Of a DNA stretch of 64,000 nt, positions 31,353-43,300 are shown piece after piece. Position 1 is the first letter of the stretch, and each line of letters starts with the position of its first letter. The notes beneath the pieces are model-generated. The model did not search any database, was not told the DNA's origin, and saw only the letters and a list, made by a program, of their open reading frames with translations. Position numbers and translations under genes: made by a program. The stretch is taken from positions 85,046 through 149,045 of the forward strand of contig JAGVSM010000868.1 in assembly GCA_022494885.1 (NCBI GenBank), in the 5' to 3' direction. This stretch comes from Micrasema longulum (Eukaryota > Arthropoda > Insecta > Trichoptera > Brachycentridae).

Positions 31353-31840
31353 GATGTATCTGGGAAGTATGTTTACCAGGGATGGAAAAACTGAGAAAGA
31401 TATTGAAAGGAAGGTGAGTGCTGGGAACAGGGTGAAATGTGTACTGAAATCTACTCTGGCAAACAAAGTTTGTCACCGGAGACAAAACTTGCAGTTCACA
31501 CAATGTATTTCTAGTACAATCCCTAATGTATGGGTGCAAAATGTGGAATTGGAAAAATAAATATGAAAGTAGGTTGAATACTGTCGAAATGCGATCTCTC
31601 CGACGAATGCGTTGTACAACGATGTATGATTGGTGCACAAATGTCGAGACACGTAAACTATGTAAGGCCTCGACAAACATTATTGACAACACTCGAAGAT
31701 GGACAAGTCAAGAGTAGGAATAATCAGCGTGCGTGCATTAGACGGTGTATGCAGGTAGAGGAAGCAAGGTCTGTATGCAATAACAGAGAGATGTGGCATT
31801 CTATCCTCTCTACCTACCCCTACGGGCGAACGGCATGAGT
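31353..31840 (+). pseudogene. RTE-like retrotransposon fragment, part 2 (3' end)
   Basis: 'YLGSMFTRDGKTEKDIERKV', 'NRVKCVLKSTLANK' and 'ESRLNTVEMRSLRRM' follow. An internal deletion then removes the 'WFGHVERM...GRPRKTW' segment, and the frame resumes at 'GQVKSRNNQRACIRRCMQVE' and ends GRTA-stop at 31839. At least three frame changes. Confidence 0.75.
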
Positions 31841-32127
31841 GTTTGTTGTATTTATTTTGTTAAATTTAACCAATCTGAAAGTACTGGTACTTCCTCCACA
31901 TACCCGAAAATCGTTTTAAAGACCGCGAGATTTCCCATCTGTTTTGCCCATGAAAAAAGTTAATGTTTTTTTTCTCAACGAATCAACGAGTTACTCTTTT
32001 AAAATTTTCAATTATTTAATTTTAAACATCGCTTTTTTATTTAATTTTACTCTATAAATTTTACTGCCACAGTAGCAAAAATTGTATTTATTGGTATCAA
32101 ATTCATTTTTTTTATTTGAAAATTTAT

Positions 32128-32400
32128 AAGATGAAAAAAGGGTCTCCAAGATGGTTTGGTCACGTAGAACGAATGGACGACAAAAGAATGGTAAAACAAG
32201 TATATATGGCAAAAATGAACGGTAACGTGAGACGAGGTTGACCAAGGAAGACGTGACATGATCAGATAAACCAAAATCTTAAGTCTGGTCATGTCAAAAG
32301 CAGACAGAACTGAAGGTCATGTATGACAAGATGTATGAATGTGGAAGAAGCAAGGAATGTATGCCAAGATAGACGTGTGTGGCGGGTAATATGTATCTAA
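32128..32400 (+). pseudogene. RTE-like 3'-end fragment
   Basis: Single frame: 'SPRWFGHVERMDDKRMVKQV', 'YMAKMNGNVRRG', stop, 'PRKT', stop, 'HDQINQNLKSGHVKSRQN', stop, 'RSCMTRCMNVEEARNVCQDR', then VWR. Three in-frame stops (CGA- or TGG-type changes to TGA), but the frame is otherwise open, so point mutation rather than indels broke it. Confidence 0.75.
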
Positions 32401-33254
32401 TTATTTAATCAATTGTCAAATCTCGTTTTTTTCTTGCCAACATTTTGTAAAGGGTAGATATAAATAAAAAAATTAGGATATTTAACAATTTTAAATACAC
32501 ACACATATCTGATGGTGTTTTTTTATTGATAATAGTTTTAAATACCTCAAACTGAATTGTTTATTGAAAAACCACAAAATAGCTGTACAATTATTCTCAC
32601 TAGTAATGTTGGGATTAACGACATTGGCTTTTTTAGACCGAGACACAGAATTGTCTGCTTTCACAGAAAAAAAAAAATATATAGTTTAATATTTTATTTT
32701 TTTTAAATTCAAGGTTTTCGAATTAATTTATTTTACCAAAATAACAAAATATTTAAGCCGTTGTATTGAGAAAAGGAACCTATTACCTCGACAAAACTGT
32801 TTATTTTCAAAGCATCAATCTTCATGAAAACAGTGTCTGTCCTTATTGAGTTAATGAAATTTTAGCTAAGGGGGATATGAGAAAATCGAGCGGAAAAACA
32901 ATACATCATGGCTTTCTTATCTTTCGTCTTCGAGGGACTTTTACTTAGATCTGACATCTCCCCATCAATCTTAACTTAGGTGAATGGGTCCATTGATTAC
33001 CCTCTGCGTTCCTTTGCATGCTAGAACACATTCCACTCAACCGTTAATGAAGCAGCCTAACAAAAATGCTAAAACTAGATACGAACATAATATAATTAAT
33101 TTTGGACCGATATGTCAACAGTCATAAGGGAATAATACGACAACGAAAATAATACGCACTTCAAACAAAAATATTTTTTTATGCATACGCCCAATAGGCG
33201 TATTTAAGGAAATATTTATACTTAGAAAGTTATTATAAAGGAAAGTAGAAAGAC
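32401..33254. other. Unassigned spacer
   Basis: Nothing supported. 32880-33060 is slightly less AT-rich, without a recognisable frame. Confidence 0.3.
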
Positions 33255-33800
33255 ACAATGGTATCTAGTAGACTTGGTGGGAGTGGAAGCGGGAGAGGGG
33301 TGTTTACAATTGAATTTGATTCAGTGATCGTATGAAAGAAGATAACTTGTTATCAAAGAAGTCAAGACTGGTATGTTTGTTGGCAGACCTGAAAATTCTG
33401 GGCATATGGGAATGAAAACAAAAGCTAGTTCTATGGTTATCGGTATGAAAAGGTAAGTTTTGTCTGAGGTTTCTAGTTGAGATATTGAATTTTATTGAGC
33501 TCAGTAGTTCAGGCGCAACAAAAAGTGAGTTGAGAATTTTAAATGGGACTAGAATATTGGATTTATTTCGATGGTCTTGAAGAGATAATATATTTAAGCC
33601 AGTTTCTAGCTCAATTTACGAATATTGGTCTCCGAATAAGCCCAATCTCCAGCCTATCTATCTTAAAAATCGATGTTGAACTGATTTAATCTTTTTTATG
33701 TCAACATCATAATATGGAGACCAGATAACAGAGGAATACTCTAGGTGCGGGTGAAATAGAAGAGAGTTTTAAGGGTATTGATATATCTGTACCTTTGAGG
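33255..33800 (-). pseudogene. Non-LTR RT C-terminal fragment
   Basis: The minus strand from about 33760 reads 'HLEYSSVIWSPYYDVDIKKI', 'KSVQHRFLR', a stop, then 'LSLQDHRNKSNILVPFKILN', 'LLSSIKFNISTRNLRQNLPF' and a tail to about 33260. LEYSS-IWSP...I..VQxRFLR is diagnostic of the post-RT region. It is long enough to place the clade by alignment. Confidence 0.7.
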
Positions 33801-34394
33801 ATAAATCCACGCGAGTCCACTTTCTGCCATTTTGAAGTTAAATATGCAGAAATTATCGTAATAAGCTATTTTATACGAGAATAAAACACCAAAGTCCACT
33901 TTATTCATAAAAATGCTTTTTGAGTTGAAATAAAAATCTGAAGTCCACTTTGTTCAAGTACAAAAAATATCAGTGGTCTCAGATACGCTATTTTACCATG
34001 CACTTTTATTATCAAAAGATTCATTATTTTACATTTTACATTTTTGTAGATTGAAATTATCTCATTTAGTTCAAAAGTTATGATGTTTTGGAAACTGTAC
34101 AATCATAAAATCTTGTTTTTTGAACATTTTTTTTAAAATGACTCCCGTTGTTTATCTTTTAAGGTACAGCTATGTTCAAATGTAATAATAATGCATAAAA
34201 AAATGGATTTCTTGCGATAAACCAGCAATTTCTTTAGTAACGGCCGAAGCCAATTTGTACGAATTGTATGATATAGTGAAGTTATCAAAATATAAGATAC
34301 ATATTAAGTTTATAAATATTACAAACGTATTATGACGTATAAAAAAAGTGCGTCTTATGGCTATTTTTTAAAGAGGCACTTGTGAACTTCTGAA
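33801..34394. other. Unassigned spacer
   Basis: AAGTCCACTTT(A/G)TTCA-type repeats occur near 33891 and 33943. No gene. Confidence 0.3.
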
Positions 34395-34620
34395 AATCTT
34401 TAGATAAAGTTAGGACACAGCAAAGTATACAGACGCGATCAGCGGGAAGGATTCATTACCATGGCCCCACCACTCAGTCAAAGCTAGCGTAAAGAAACTT
34501 TGCCTTCCTGGCTCCTAAAATGTGTAATCAACTTCCGGCAGCCATAAAGAACTTCACAAGTGCCAATGTATTTAAGAAAAATGTTTGCAATTGGTTGCTG
34601 CACATCGATACGAACGAGGT
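34395..34620 (+). pseudogene. Non-LTR RT C-terminus, family Y
   Basis: Reads 'FLAPKMCNQLPAAIKNFTSA', then NVFKKNVCNWLLHID, matching the minus-strand copy at 3265-3060. A stop precedes 'RNFAFLAPK'. The family Y 3' UTR is absent: the copy is cut at 34620, where family F begins. Confidence 0.65.
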
Positions 34621-34624
34621 AGTT

Positions 34625-35004
34625 AATTTTTTTTACTATTTAACAGGGATTATGACCTGTCGTTTGTTACACCTGTTATACAGTGTGTAAAGTGGCTACT
34701 TAAAGAAGGCAATGACAGGTCATAAGCCTTGTAGATGCCTTGAATTCTATATTACCTTCTCTTAAATGTTCTTCATCTCTGTTGTAATATGTTAATATTA
34801 ACAGCTCCCCAGGGAGTTGAATCCAGTTCTTATCTACAAAAATTTTGACAAACTCAAAATTTCGTTGATAAATCCACCTGGTCAACGAAGAAGTATAGAA
34901 ATTGAAAAAAGAAAATTTTCAGGCGGAGCCTAGAATGTAGGTGAAATAATTCAATTAAATGAATCTCACCCGCATAAATAAAGGTTTCAGCTCTTTAAGA
35001 ACGA
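34625..35004 (-). repeat. Family F, foldback-like copy
   Basis: A short forward piece ('ACAGGGATTATGACCTGTCG') is followed by reverse blocks 'CAGTGTGTAAAGTGGCTACT', 'GACAGGTCATAAGCCTTGTA', 'CATCTCTGTTGTAATATGTT', 'GGCGGAGCCTAGAATGTAGG' and 'AATAAAGGTTTCAGCTCTTT'. It runs straight into an S1 SINE. Confidence 0.65.
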
Positions 35005-35130
35005 TCGGTTTGTGGTCCTGTGGCTAGTGTCTCGGACTCACGAACCTAAGGTCTGTGGTTCGAATCCCACTCTACCCCAACTGGATTCCATTTTCTAATA
35101 GTGAGTTAATTACAACTCGTTAAAAATGGC
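35005..35130 (+). repeat. tRNA-derived SINE-like repeat, family S1
   Basis: TGTGGTCCTGTGGCTAGTGT (A box), CTCGGACTCACGAACCTAAG, GGTTCGAATCCCACTCTACC (perfect B box GGTTCGAATCC). Body 'CTAATAGTGAGTTAATTAC'. As at 17998, it follows family F directly. Confidence 0.65.
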
Positions 35131-35649
35131 CCAAAAAAATACAAGAGTTTCATTATTTTAACTGATTTATAATCCTTTATAGTTCTATGAATGAAACCCA
35201 AAGTTTTCATACTTTTAGAAGTAACGTGGTTGAAGTGGCTTGATGTCGACGTAGAATCAAATAAGAAATAAAGCAAAAGACCCTTGCAGATGGAAGGAGA
35301 CTGTCCACAGATGAGCCATGTCTGGGGTTAGGCGTATTCACCATCCTCAGACATGAGGCACGGATTGAAGAGAGGAAGAAAGTGAGAGAGCTGCAATTAC
35401 CATTCATAAAGTATTTATGGTGTTAAATCAAATGAAAAATATATTAAAACTTAACCAACAATGCCATACATACAAAACTAGAGCTAACAAAAGATAATAT
35501 TACCAATGAAGAGAAAAGAGGAGTCCCAAAACTCTTTGTACGAGGGCTTAAGAGGAAACGCGGTATTACTTTTCTTCATATTGACGTCGTGCCGTCTTAT
35601 GGATTAAGGCAATGGAAAAGTGTTTTATTAAACACTAAAGATATGAATT
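35131..35649. other. Unassigned spacer
   Basis: 35220-35400 is somewhat GC-richer but shows no recognisable frame or repeat. Confidence 0.3.
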
Positions 35650-36070
35650 TATTTTAAATGAAGTTAATTGGTACAATCCCATTTTCGTTATAAGTATTTT
35701 ATTAATGAATTTCATAAAAGGTAGATGTTTTTTTAAAATTCTATACAGATGTATTTTTGTACATCTAGTAAATGTTGTCACTGTAACTCTTTAAAAAAAG
35801 ATACTAAATTTTGTTCTTGGAGTGTGACTTACATTGTTGAAGTTGTTTATTTATAAGAGTTTATATAATTTTAAATATACGAGAACATGAGAAAAAAATA
35901 AAAACATAAGGCATACAAAGAACAAAACATAAAGCAATAAAACATTCATACTAATTTAAATTTAATGTTGTTTTTACACGTGTTAAAAAAAAATCTTAAG
36001 ATTTACTTTAAATTGATTAATTGATATATTTGAATTATTATTTACAAATAAATGGGATTGAATTCTTCTT
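35650..36070 (-). mobile_element. Non-LTR 3' UTR, family X
   Basis: The reverse complement shares with 45240-45660 and 10450-10740 the blocks TTAAATTATATAAACTCTTA, 'AAGTCACACTCCAAGAACA' and 'CTAGATGTACAAAAATACAT'. The RT C-terminal end is barely visible at about 35990. 5'-truncated. Confidence 0.6.
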
Positions 36071-36284
36071 TTTTTTATATGTATATATATATGTTTATAA
36101 ATATTTGAATGACAATGTTCATGCAAAACTACATTGTACACTCTTGTATATATATTTAAAACAAAAAAAGTAGTATTTGATCCAATGATATTATTTTGTA
36201 TTGGATACCCTACCAATAATTCACTATAGGTATGTATTGACCATTGGCGTCTCTATATTGTTTTGCTTTTTGTTTTTTGTTTTT

Positions 36285-36355
36285 TTTTTCTTTTTCTTAT
36301 AGGAGCTGGACCATCCGAAAATTCAATAAAGTGCCCAGTTTTATCTGCCGTTTTC
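36285..36355 (+). other. Possible 3' splice acceptor and short exon-like frame
   Basis: A strong T-rich tract ending TTTTTCTTATAG|GAGCTGG, then 54 nt of open frame ('GPSENSIKCPVLSAVF', stop). Such tracts are common by chance in AT-rich DNA. Confidence 0.15.
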
Positions 36356-36360
36356 TAACG

Positions 36361-37495
36361 TACAAATATTATAAATAATTTAAAAACAGGAAAAAAAAAT
36401 CTTCTGATACTTTTTAAAAAAATATCAAAATCGGTTCAGTTTTGCGGTGGGAAAAACGTCGATTCGTCGACTTCAGTTGGCCAAAATCAGTCCAACGCGC
36501 AATTGTCTATTTTGCACTGCATCGGATAGGCATCTGCGAAAAAGTGACAGAAAGGCAATGTTATAGTTGTCCAAATTCTAACCTACACAAAACCTGATTA
36601 ATAAAAAAATAGAAAGCCTTAAAATATTGTGAATAAATTTTAAATTCTTGGATAATTTTGATATGAAATGTAATGTTTTTAAAAGTTTTAATAGTTCTTT
36701 AGATGTTATGAACTAACTTAATAGAGCATAAAATAAAATTACAAATTCATATTTATTTATGTTTATCCAATAAGATAAACGATATATAAGGAGATCATTG
36801 CCTTTATAACAAAATCAAAAGTCACTGAACCTCTATTCAAACAGAACCTTTAAGCCTAGCAACACAATTTTTCAGGCCTTAAATTTTTCAGTATATTCGT
36901 TAGGGTCGCTTTCAGCTTAGGAAAAACAACCATTTTCATAATGTTCGCATTTTGATAAATATTTATGTAATACTTTCTTTTTACTGCGCTGGAGTGAAGG
37001 TGAAAGGGCTTTTAGGGATATAAAGGAGGCTGTATTCGAGCAATTACTTTTTCAGCAAAAACCCTGAAAGATAACAAAAATATAACTAGTTATTTACCGA
37101 CCTTCTTTAGAAATACAGCATTGTAAAAATACTCCTCTGTTACTAAAAGAATACTGTTATTTAAGTCAATATTAACTCATTTCAAATTCTCATAAACCAA
37201 TTAAAACGTTGATAGTTTTATTGCAAGACTTAATTTAATTGCTTTGACCAGGAATAAAATGGTACATTCAACTTTCTGTATTATTGCTCGTATTGTGTCA
37301 AAACGTTTTTTCATACCGATATTTTTCTTATAAAATCAGCATATTTTTACTTGCTGTAATAATATAAATTTAAATATCATAAAATTTTATTGAATTATCA
37401 AAGTAACTAATATAAATAATTTATTTATTAATTCCCTCAGACATTTACGTCATGGTTATGAAACGTACATCCACAGACGTACATCACAGAGGGTC
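36361..37495. other. Unassigned spacer
   Basis: No supported feature. Confidence 0.3.
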
Positions 37496-37499
37496 GAAT

Positions 37500-37965
37500 A
37501 CAAACTCTGTTGGCTTAGGTATAAGTCACTGCACAACTTTTCTTCGGAATATCTAAGGGAACTATGCATTTTAAATGAACTAGCTGACAGGCGTCTCACG
37601 CTTAGATCAGCTACGTCTACGGCGACAGGAAAAGTTATTATCCCTCTACGCAAACAGCGCACTAAATTTAGCGAACGCGCATTTGCGGTCGCAGGCCCTA
37701 TGGCATGGAATGCTCTCCCAGCAGAGGTGCGAGGCTGAGAAAGTGAAGTGATGTTTCGGAAAAAACTTAAAACCCACTTGTCCTCTAAATCATTTGAATA
37801 AATCCGTAGCATGTGACAACAAAATAAATTGTTTTAATTAAATTACATATTTAAAAGCTTCAATTAAATTAATTTAACAATAGAATCACTATGTAAAGCG
37901 CCCTTATGGTATTTTATTACGAAAATGGCGCAATAGAAGTTATCCATAATAATAATAATAATCCT
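37500..37965 (+). pseudogene. CR1/L2-like non-LTR 3' end with (AAT)n tail
   Basis: From 37511 one frame reads 'WLRYKSLHNFSSEYLRELCI', 'LTLRSATSTATGKVIIPLRK', 'FAVAGPMAWNALPAEVRG', a TGA at 37736, and in the same frame 'FRKKLKTHLSSKSFE' to TAA at 37800. FAVAGPxAWNxLP...F(R/K)xxLKTxL is a textbook tail of CR1/L2/Jockey-type RTs. The 3' end has GTAAAGCGCCCTTATGG...AATGGCGCAATAGAAG, then ATAATAATAATAATAAT (37949-37965), resembling CR1/L2-type 3' termini. Only one nonsense is seen in the fragment, so it may be one of the younger copies. The minus-strand 118-residue frame here is a shadow. Confidence 0.8.
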
Positions 37966-39620
37966 CTTTGCAAACTGCTCTGTTTGTTCGTTTGATAGCA
38001 ATGTGTTTTATTTCAAAATAATTAGCTTTATGCTTTTCAAAATTTTAAACTATCCAACTTGATCTATTGTCTCATTTGAAATTATAACTTAGAAACATTA
38101 TTTTTTAGTTGAATGTGTGTTTGATACTCGATAAAATATTTAAATATTATTTTTAATGTGTATAATAATTATTCCATACTTTTTATAATGTATTTTCGCT
38201 ACATTAGTTTGCCAAAATTACACTTATCTCTCTTTTAGTATCATTTCCAATACTTAAAATTTATTTCTGAGTGTTTCATAGAGAGTATCGTCAATAAATG
38301 TCTGAGTTGTTGAAACAAATAGTCCTGTGATGCAATTTCGAAGTATTTTTCCTTTTGAGATTGAACTAACTGTCAATTGAATAGAGAGCGTTAGTTAATC
38401 AATATTGTTGATTGTGTTTACCGCTGGCAATCAAACACCAAATTGTCTTTCAAATACAGGACTCGCGTGGGAGTACCAAAGGAGTGATATAGGTACAGAT
38501 ACCACTGTATGCTCAACAAAAGGAACAAATATGGGAAACTATACTTCAGACATTGATATATCGAAGATAACAACTCTACGTTTGAAAGGGAACCAGTGAA
38601 AGGACTTCTTATAAACACCTGAAAACCGTGTAAAAGACCATGGGTCTTTCGATCGATTTCCTCGCACTAAAAAACTTATTTTTTGTCAACAAACGAGTTA
38701 CCCTTCAAAAAATATATTTTAGAAACCGCGATTTTAATTAATTTCAACTATACTACTCCTGTCATCGAGTTTTGCAAATTATATGGAGAGATTATGTTGG
38801 ATATTACCATTTTTCTTTATGACTATATTACAATTGATTGAATCAAGCTGAAAACTGTGTTCATTTGCGTTAAATTCAGTTACATTTTTAAGTTCAGAAA
38901 GATAACCAGAAAGACCAGCTTTGAATCGATGGCTACTATTAGGTAAAAATCTTGTAAGAAAAAAGGTCTTTTAATCCCTTTTTTTGTATTTATTTTTATT
39001 TAAGAAGGTAAACACAAAGAAAAAAAAATATAAGAAAAAATAATGAAACCCACTAAACTGCGAAACCGGCTTGTCAGCAGGTTTCTTATATTTCCTTTAC
39101 AACGAAGAACTAAAAGCATACGTATTTTTCACAAAAAAAAATCTGTTTTTAAGAATTCACGCTCTCGGGAACAAACACACTGATGGCCAAAAAATATATG
39201 TATTTGCCATTACTATACTTAACTTCAAGAAACCATTATCCTTTTTTTTTTTATTTAAAAATCTGGTATATTATTTAAAAAAAAAAATGGTTTTGTCTTT
39301 TTTAATTGTAAATTGCATTTTTATTTTTGTAAATTGTTTATCACCTCTATATGTAAAAGTATTTTGAACGTTTATAAATAAATTAACTCTAAGGAATGGA
39401 TACGAAGTAAAATTTAATTAAGTTTAACCCGTTATATTTTATGTAATTTCTATGTCAACTAAGCTGTTTTTAGTGTAAAAATTACCTGGCATTAACTGGA
39501 ATATTTTTTTTCAATCATTTAATTTTAATCCATAATACTGAGCGTATGCCAAATCATTAGCGAAAGTTTAATATTCTTTATTATGGGCCTTACAAATAAA
39601 CTCGGCGTAAAGTGACGCCT
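37966..39620. other. Unassigned region
   Basis: Frames at 38405-38618 and 39071-39367 lack motifs (the second is an AT-driven hydrophobic frame). Nothing else is supported. Confidence 0.3.
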
Positions 39621-39626
39621 AAGTAT

Positions 39627-39706
39627 AGTGGTATAATTTGGATGGGAATACCATTTTTATTCTTCCATTATAATAAGGATGGTATTTTCATCCGAATTAT
39701 ACCACT
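39627..39706. repeat. 28-bp inverted repeat with 24-nt loop
   Basis: AGTGGTATAATTTGGATGGG at 39627 pairs with 'CATCCGAATTATACCACT' ending 39706, with three mismatches overall. Confidence 0.75.
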
Positions 39707-40049
39707 TTATTAAGGTATAACTGCATACTAAGTTTACGAGTAAGGTTTATATTTTGTTATAGTGTTGGAGTTACTCTAAGTAAAACGTTTGTAAATATAG
39801 CCTTAATAATTCAATGGTGATATGATTAAAGTGTATTTCTGTTACTTTTCCCAAAAGAGAGACTTTAACATGGAATATTCCAAAATCTGAAATCTTTTCA
39901 TATGACAAAAGGATAGATCTCTTTAAAACTTCTTTTAAAATAGCCGTATTAAAATACGAGGTTCATTTATTATTTTATACTGAGAGAAAAAAGTATTTGT
40001 TTTTCCTGTCTAGTTGAAAAAATGACAGATAAAATATTTGTTTTCCATC

Positions 40050-40240
40050 CCCCTTCTTTGTGTTGCAGTGTTACTAACACAACACCTACATATTTGTGTT
40101 GTTGTCGAAAAAATATTGATTAATCGAAAATTGGCGTTGAACTTAAATAAATTAAAACTCAATTTAATATCAATATTTCATAAATCGTCAAAAATATTGT
40201 TCATTTATAACGCATTGACCATATCTAAAAATATTGTAGC
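40050..40240 (+). pseudogene. Possible RT palm/thumb trace
   Basis: The frame reads 'EKILINRKLALNLNKLKLNL', which resembles the W-xxNKLxLNxxKTK segment after the YADD box of non-LTR RTs. No catalytic box can be read upstream. Weak. Confidence 0.25.
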
Positions 40241-40714
40241 CAGAACGAAAAAAAAACGATCTTTTGATCCCTTTTACTCTGTTTTATTATCAGGTAAGTA
40301 CTTTATGTTTGATCTGGTCAAACACACAGAAGAACTTTAGGATATTTGATCAAATAACTGAGTTCACTTAACCATGTTATTTTCTAGAACATAGTCGGAG
40401 ACTTATAAAAATAAGAATTATTTTCAATACATTAACGTTAAAGTCAAGTGAGCCTTTTTTTTCTCGGTAAACTTAGACATCATTCATATTTGAATTGGGA
40501 AAGTTGAATTAATTTTGTAATCTTTTCAATAAAACCATAGAGACATAGAAAACATAGAGAGAATAGATTTATAATAAGTTTTATTTTTTAAATAAATTTG
40601 ACACCTTAAATATCTTCGAAATAGAAAACAATTTCAATGTAAAGCTTGATATTATATTTTAAAGATACGAATAAAATTACGTTGTTTTACGAACAACTTT
40701 TTATTGACACAACC

Positions 40715-40752
40715 AACTTGTTTTGGCAACTACACGTTGCCTTCTTCGGGGT
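40715..40752 (-). ncRNA. Hammerhead-like stem-loop of a second type
   Basis: The minus strand reads CCCGAAGA, A, GGCAAC-GTGTA-GTTGCC, AAAACAAGTTGG. A perfect 6-bp stem lies between a CYGANGA-like box, with the same extra A, and an AAAAC box (GAAAC with one change). It has the same architecture as copies A-F but an unrelated stem sequence. Confidence 0.35.
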
Positions 40753-41179
40753 TATTTAATAACTAAACAAACATATGTAAAAGAAACAGTAAACAGATCA
40801 TTAGGTGTCAATAATGATAGAGGAGAGGGTAATTGTGTTTACGGTGGGGTAGGGGAGGTGAGGGGGAAATTGGGTTTAATGTAGGGTTTTTTTAAAGTTT
40901 TTAAAATATATTTGGACCCTTGTATTAAATAGCCTTACGTATCATGTACAAGGGTAAGGCACTTGGAAAAAATCGTTATTTTTTGTCTTGGAAATGGGAT
41001 GTTCGATCACTGATTTTGGCTTATTACCTTTATGAGTCCAAACACCATCGTTGCTTAGTCCAAGAGCAATGGCAGGTGATAATTACTTTTCATGACAGTG
41101 TGAATATGTCTATCAAGAGAATGGTAAAAATTTATATTTCAGAATAATTAAGTTTTTAGATTTTGTTTTAAAAATAACG
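40753..41179. other. Unassigned spacer
   Basis: A G-rich patch at 40820-40875 (GGTGGGGTAGGGGAGGTGAG). No frame recognised. Confidence 0.3.
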
Positions 41180-41810
41180 ATGTATCCCTCTTTCCAATTG
41201 TTCCAAAAAGCTAAACTTTTAGACCTAAGACAAATACATTGTTTTCAATGTTTAAAATATATATTTAAGAACCAAAAATTATTTACAAGTAATTCAAATA
41301 TATCAAGTCAAAGAAGGAATCGTGTGTTAGAAATACCACATTGTAAATCGAGGCTCGCAAAGAGACATACATATTTTATAGGCCCAAAAATTTTTAATTC
41401 TTTTTTTACTGATAATATTTCGCCCTCAAAATTTTATTTCTTTTTAAAAACATGCACTATCCTGGATGTAAACCAAAGATACAAAATCTTTTTTCTATGA
41501 TTTATTTTTTTGCCTTTTAATAATAAGGAATATTTTTGTGTATTTTAAAATATTTTTTATTTCCTTTTTTAATTACTATAAAAAAAATACCATCTTATCT
41601 TTTAAAGAATATTTCATTTTTTCTTTCTTATATTACACAAAAATATTAAAACTGTTCATTATTTATTAAAGGAGCAAAAATTCATTTACATTTTCTTGTA
41701 TACCCACGAAGAGGTCATGCCTTTGTTTGTTTACTAAATGTTTACTATTTTTACTATTAATGTGTATTTCATTGTTATGTAATTGTGCTTTATTTTTTTA
41801 ATACTCTGTT
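41180..41810 (+). pseudogene. Non-LTR RT C-terminus and 3' UTR
   Basis: The open frame 41180-41500 reads 'LLDLRQIHCFQCLKYIFKNQ', 'RRNRVLEIPHCKSRLAKRHT', 'FIGPKIFNSFFTDN' and 'FYFFLKTC'. It matches the pattern IPxxxTxxxxRsFxxxGPKLFNxLPxxI...FxxxLKxxL. No stop inside the fragment. AT-rich 3' UTR follows. The frame is probably a 5'-truncated copy rather than a gene. Confidence 0.6.
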
Positions 41811-42929
41811 TTATCATTTATGTTTATTGTAAAAAAAAATCAATTAAACTGGTACTTGATTATTTCGGAAATGTATTATTTTCTTTTTAAACTCAAGAAT
41901 TTTCCAACATTTCATATATTCCATTTAACGTCGGTATTAATATTTGCATGCAATAAATGTAAAAAAACTGTGTTCAATGGAATGTATCTCCCGAGACTTT
42001 GTAAGTTTAAAACTTTCAAGTAACTTTCTTGACTACAATCGTATCCCGTTGCGATTTTTATCAGGAAGCTTTCAATGGTACAATACTTATACATATTTTT
42101 CCCTCCCATTCAATAGAAAATTCAATGGAAATTTTCATTTTACGTTGCCGTCGCCTGCGAAAAATTTATAAAAAATAGAAGTGAAAGTAGATCCATGGCA
42201 TTACATTGTTCGAAAGTTGGCTCTTTAAATCTCATGTTCGCTTTATCGATATGGAATATTTTTATGGGGGAAATTCTACTGAAATTTTACTGATTTACGT
42301 GAATAATGTCTCATACATTTCTACGCATTTTTCTATATTTTTATAAACGAGTGTCTGCGTTTCATAGCTTTACACACTTAAATGTTTGAGTGTTATCAGT
42401 GTTTACATCTTTTATGAGCCGATATTTTGACATAATATTATTTTTCTACTGGGCATACTAAAGTATTCTGATTGTGTCTCATCGCGTATGCACATGGATA
42501 TTGTTTGTATGATGTAATTCTTACATTTTCTTTGTACTAGTATTTTAGTTTTGAAGCTATTAACATGTACTTTTGTCTAATGATTATTTTTAAATTGTTC
42601 TGTAATAAATAAGAAACAATTTGTACTCGTATCTTGACTAAAAATATAGTTTTTTTTTGTGACTTATTGATAGCTTTTCACTTCAAATTATTAAACAACA
42701 CCGCTTAAAAATTATTTATTAAAAAAGTGCGTGTTAAATGATTAAAAAACGTTTTTTTCTTAATTTAAGAGTTGATTAGTAGATTTTCGAATTCGTCGCA
42801 CAAAAATTAAAAATGATCTAATAATTTTTTAAACCATGGATTTATTTAAAAAAATGTACATCGGTATAACACTAACAACGATCAAAAACCAGCAAAATCA
42901 GTACTTTGTTCCATTTTTTTTTTTGAATA
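41811..42929. other. Unassigned AT-rich spacer
   Basis: Frames at 41820-42171 on both strands have no motif. Confidence 0.3.
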
Positions 42930-43300
42930 ACTGTTTCAATTTATTTAAGCATGGATTACACCAAAATTTGGGTAATCTATAATTTTGAAAAAATATTTTT
43001 AAACCACGCTTTGTCAGTTGTGTTTTAAAGGTTTTTTTTGTTGACAAAGGCTTCAGTTTTTTTATTTCAATGGGCATTTTATGCCACAGGTTCTCAATGA
43101 AGACTATTTCTTGGCCTATCTGGTGTTGGAATCCTATGACTTTTCATATATTCTTTGACCAAAAAATTATTTTAATAGTGTTGAATTTTTTCAAATTCTT
43201 TATTTGAACATTAAAAATTACTCTCCCAGAAAAAAAATAATAGTTATAGTTTTCGCTCGGTGACACAAGCCTGAAAATGCAAAAGCACTATGAAATATAG
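42930..43300 (-). pseudogene. Possible RT C-terminal fragment
   Basis: The minus strand reads 'GQEIVFIENLWHKMPIEIKK', 'STKKTFKTQLTKRGLKIFFQ'. LWHxMPxEIK...TFKTQL is compatible with the RT tail (LWNxLPxEIK...FKxxL), but the upstream part is unclear. Confidence 0.4.

Noticed and set aside
31309..31692. 127-residue minus-strand ORF
   Set aside because: Antisense shadow of the RTE fragment on the plus strand.
36285..36355. Terminal exon after a strong polypyrimidine tract
   Set aside because: Kept only as a very weak feature; such tracts are frequent by chance in this AT-rich sequence.
37456..37812. 118-residue minus-strand ORF
   Set aside because: Antisense shadow of the CR1/L2-like RT fragment.
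39071..39367. 98-residue hydrophobic protein
   Set aside because: AT-driven Phe/Leu/Lys composition, no start context, motif or codon bias.
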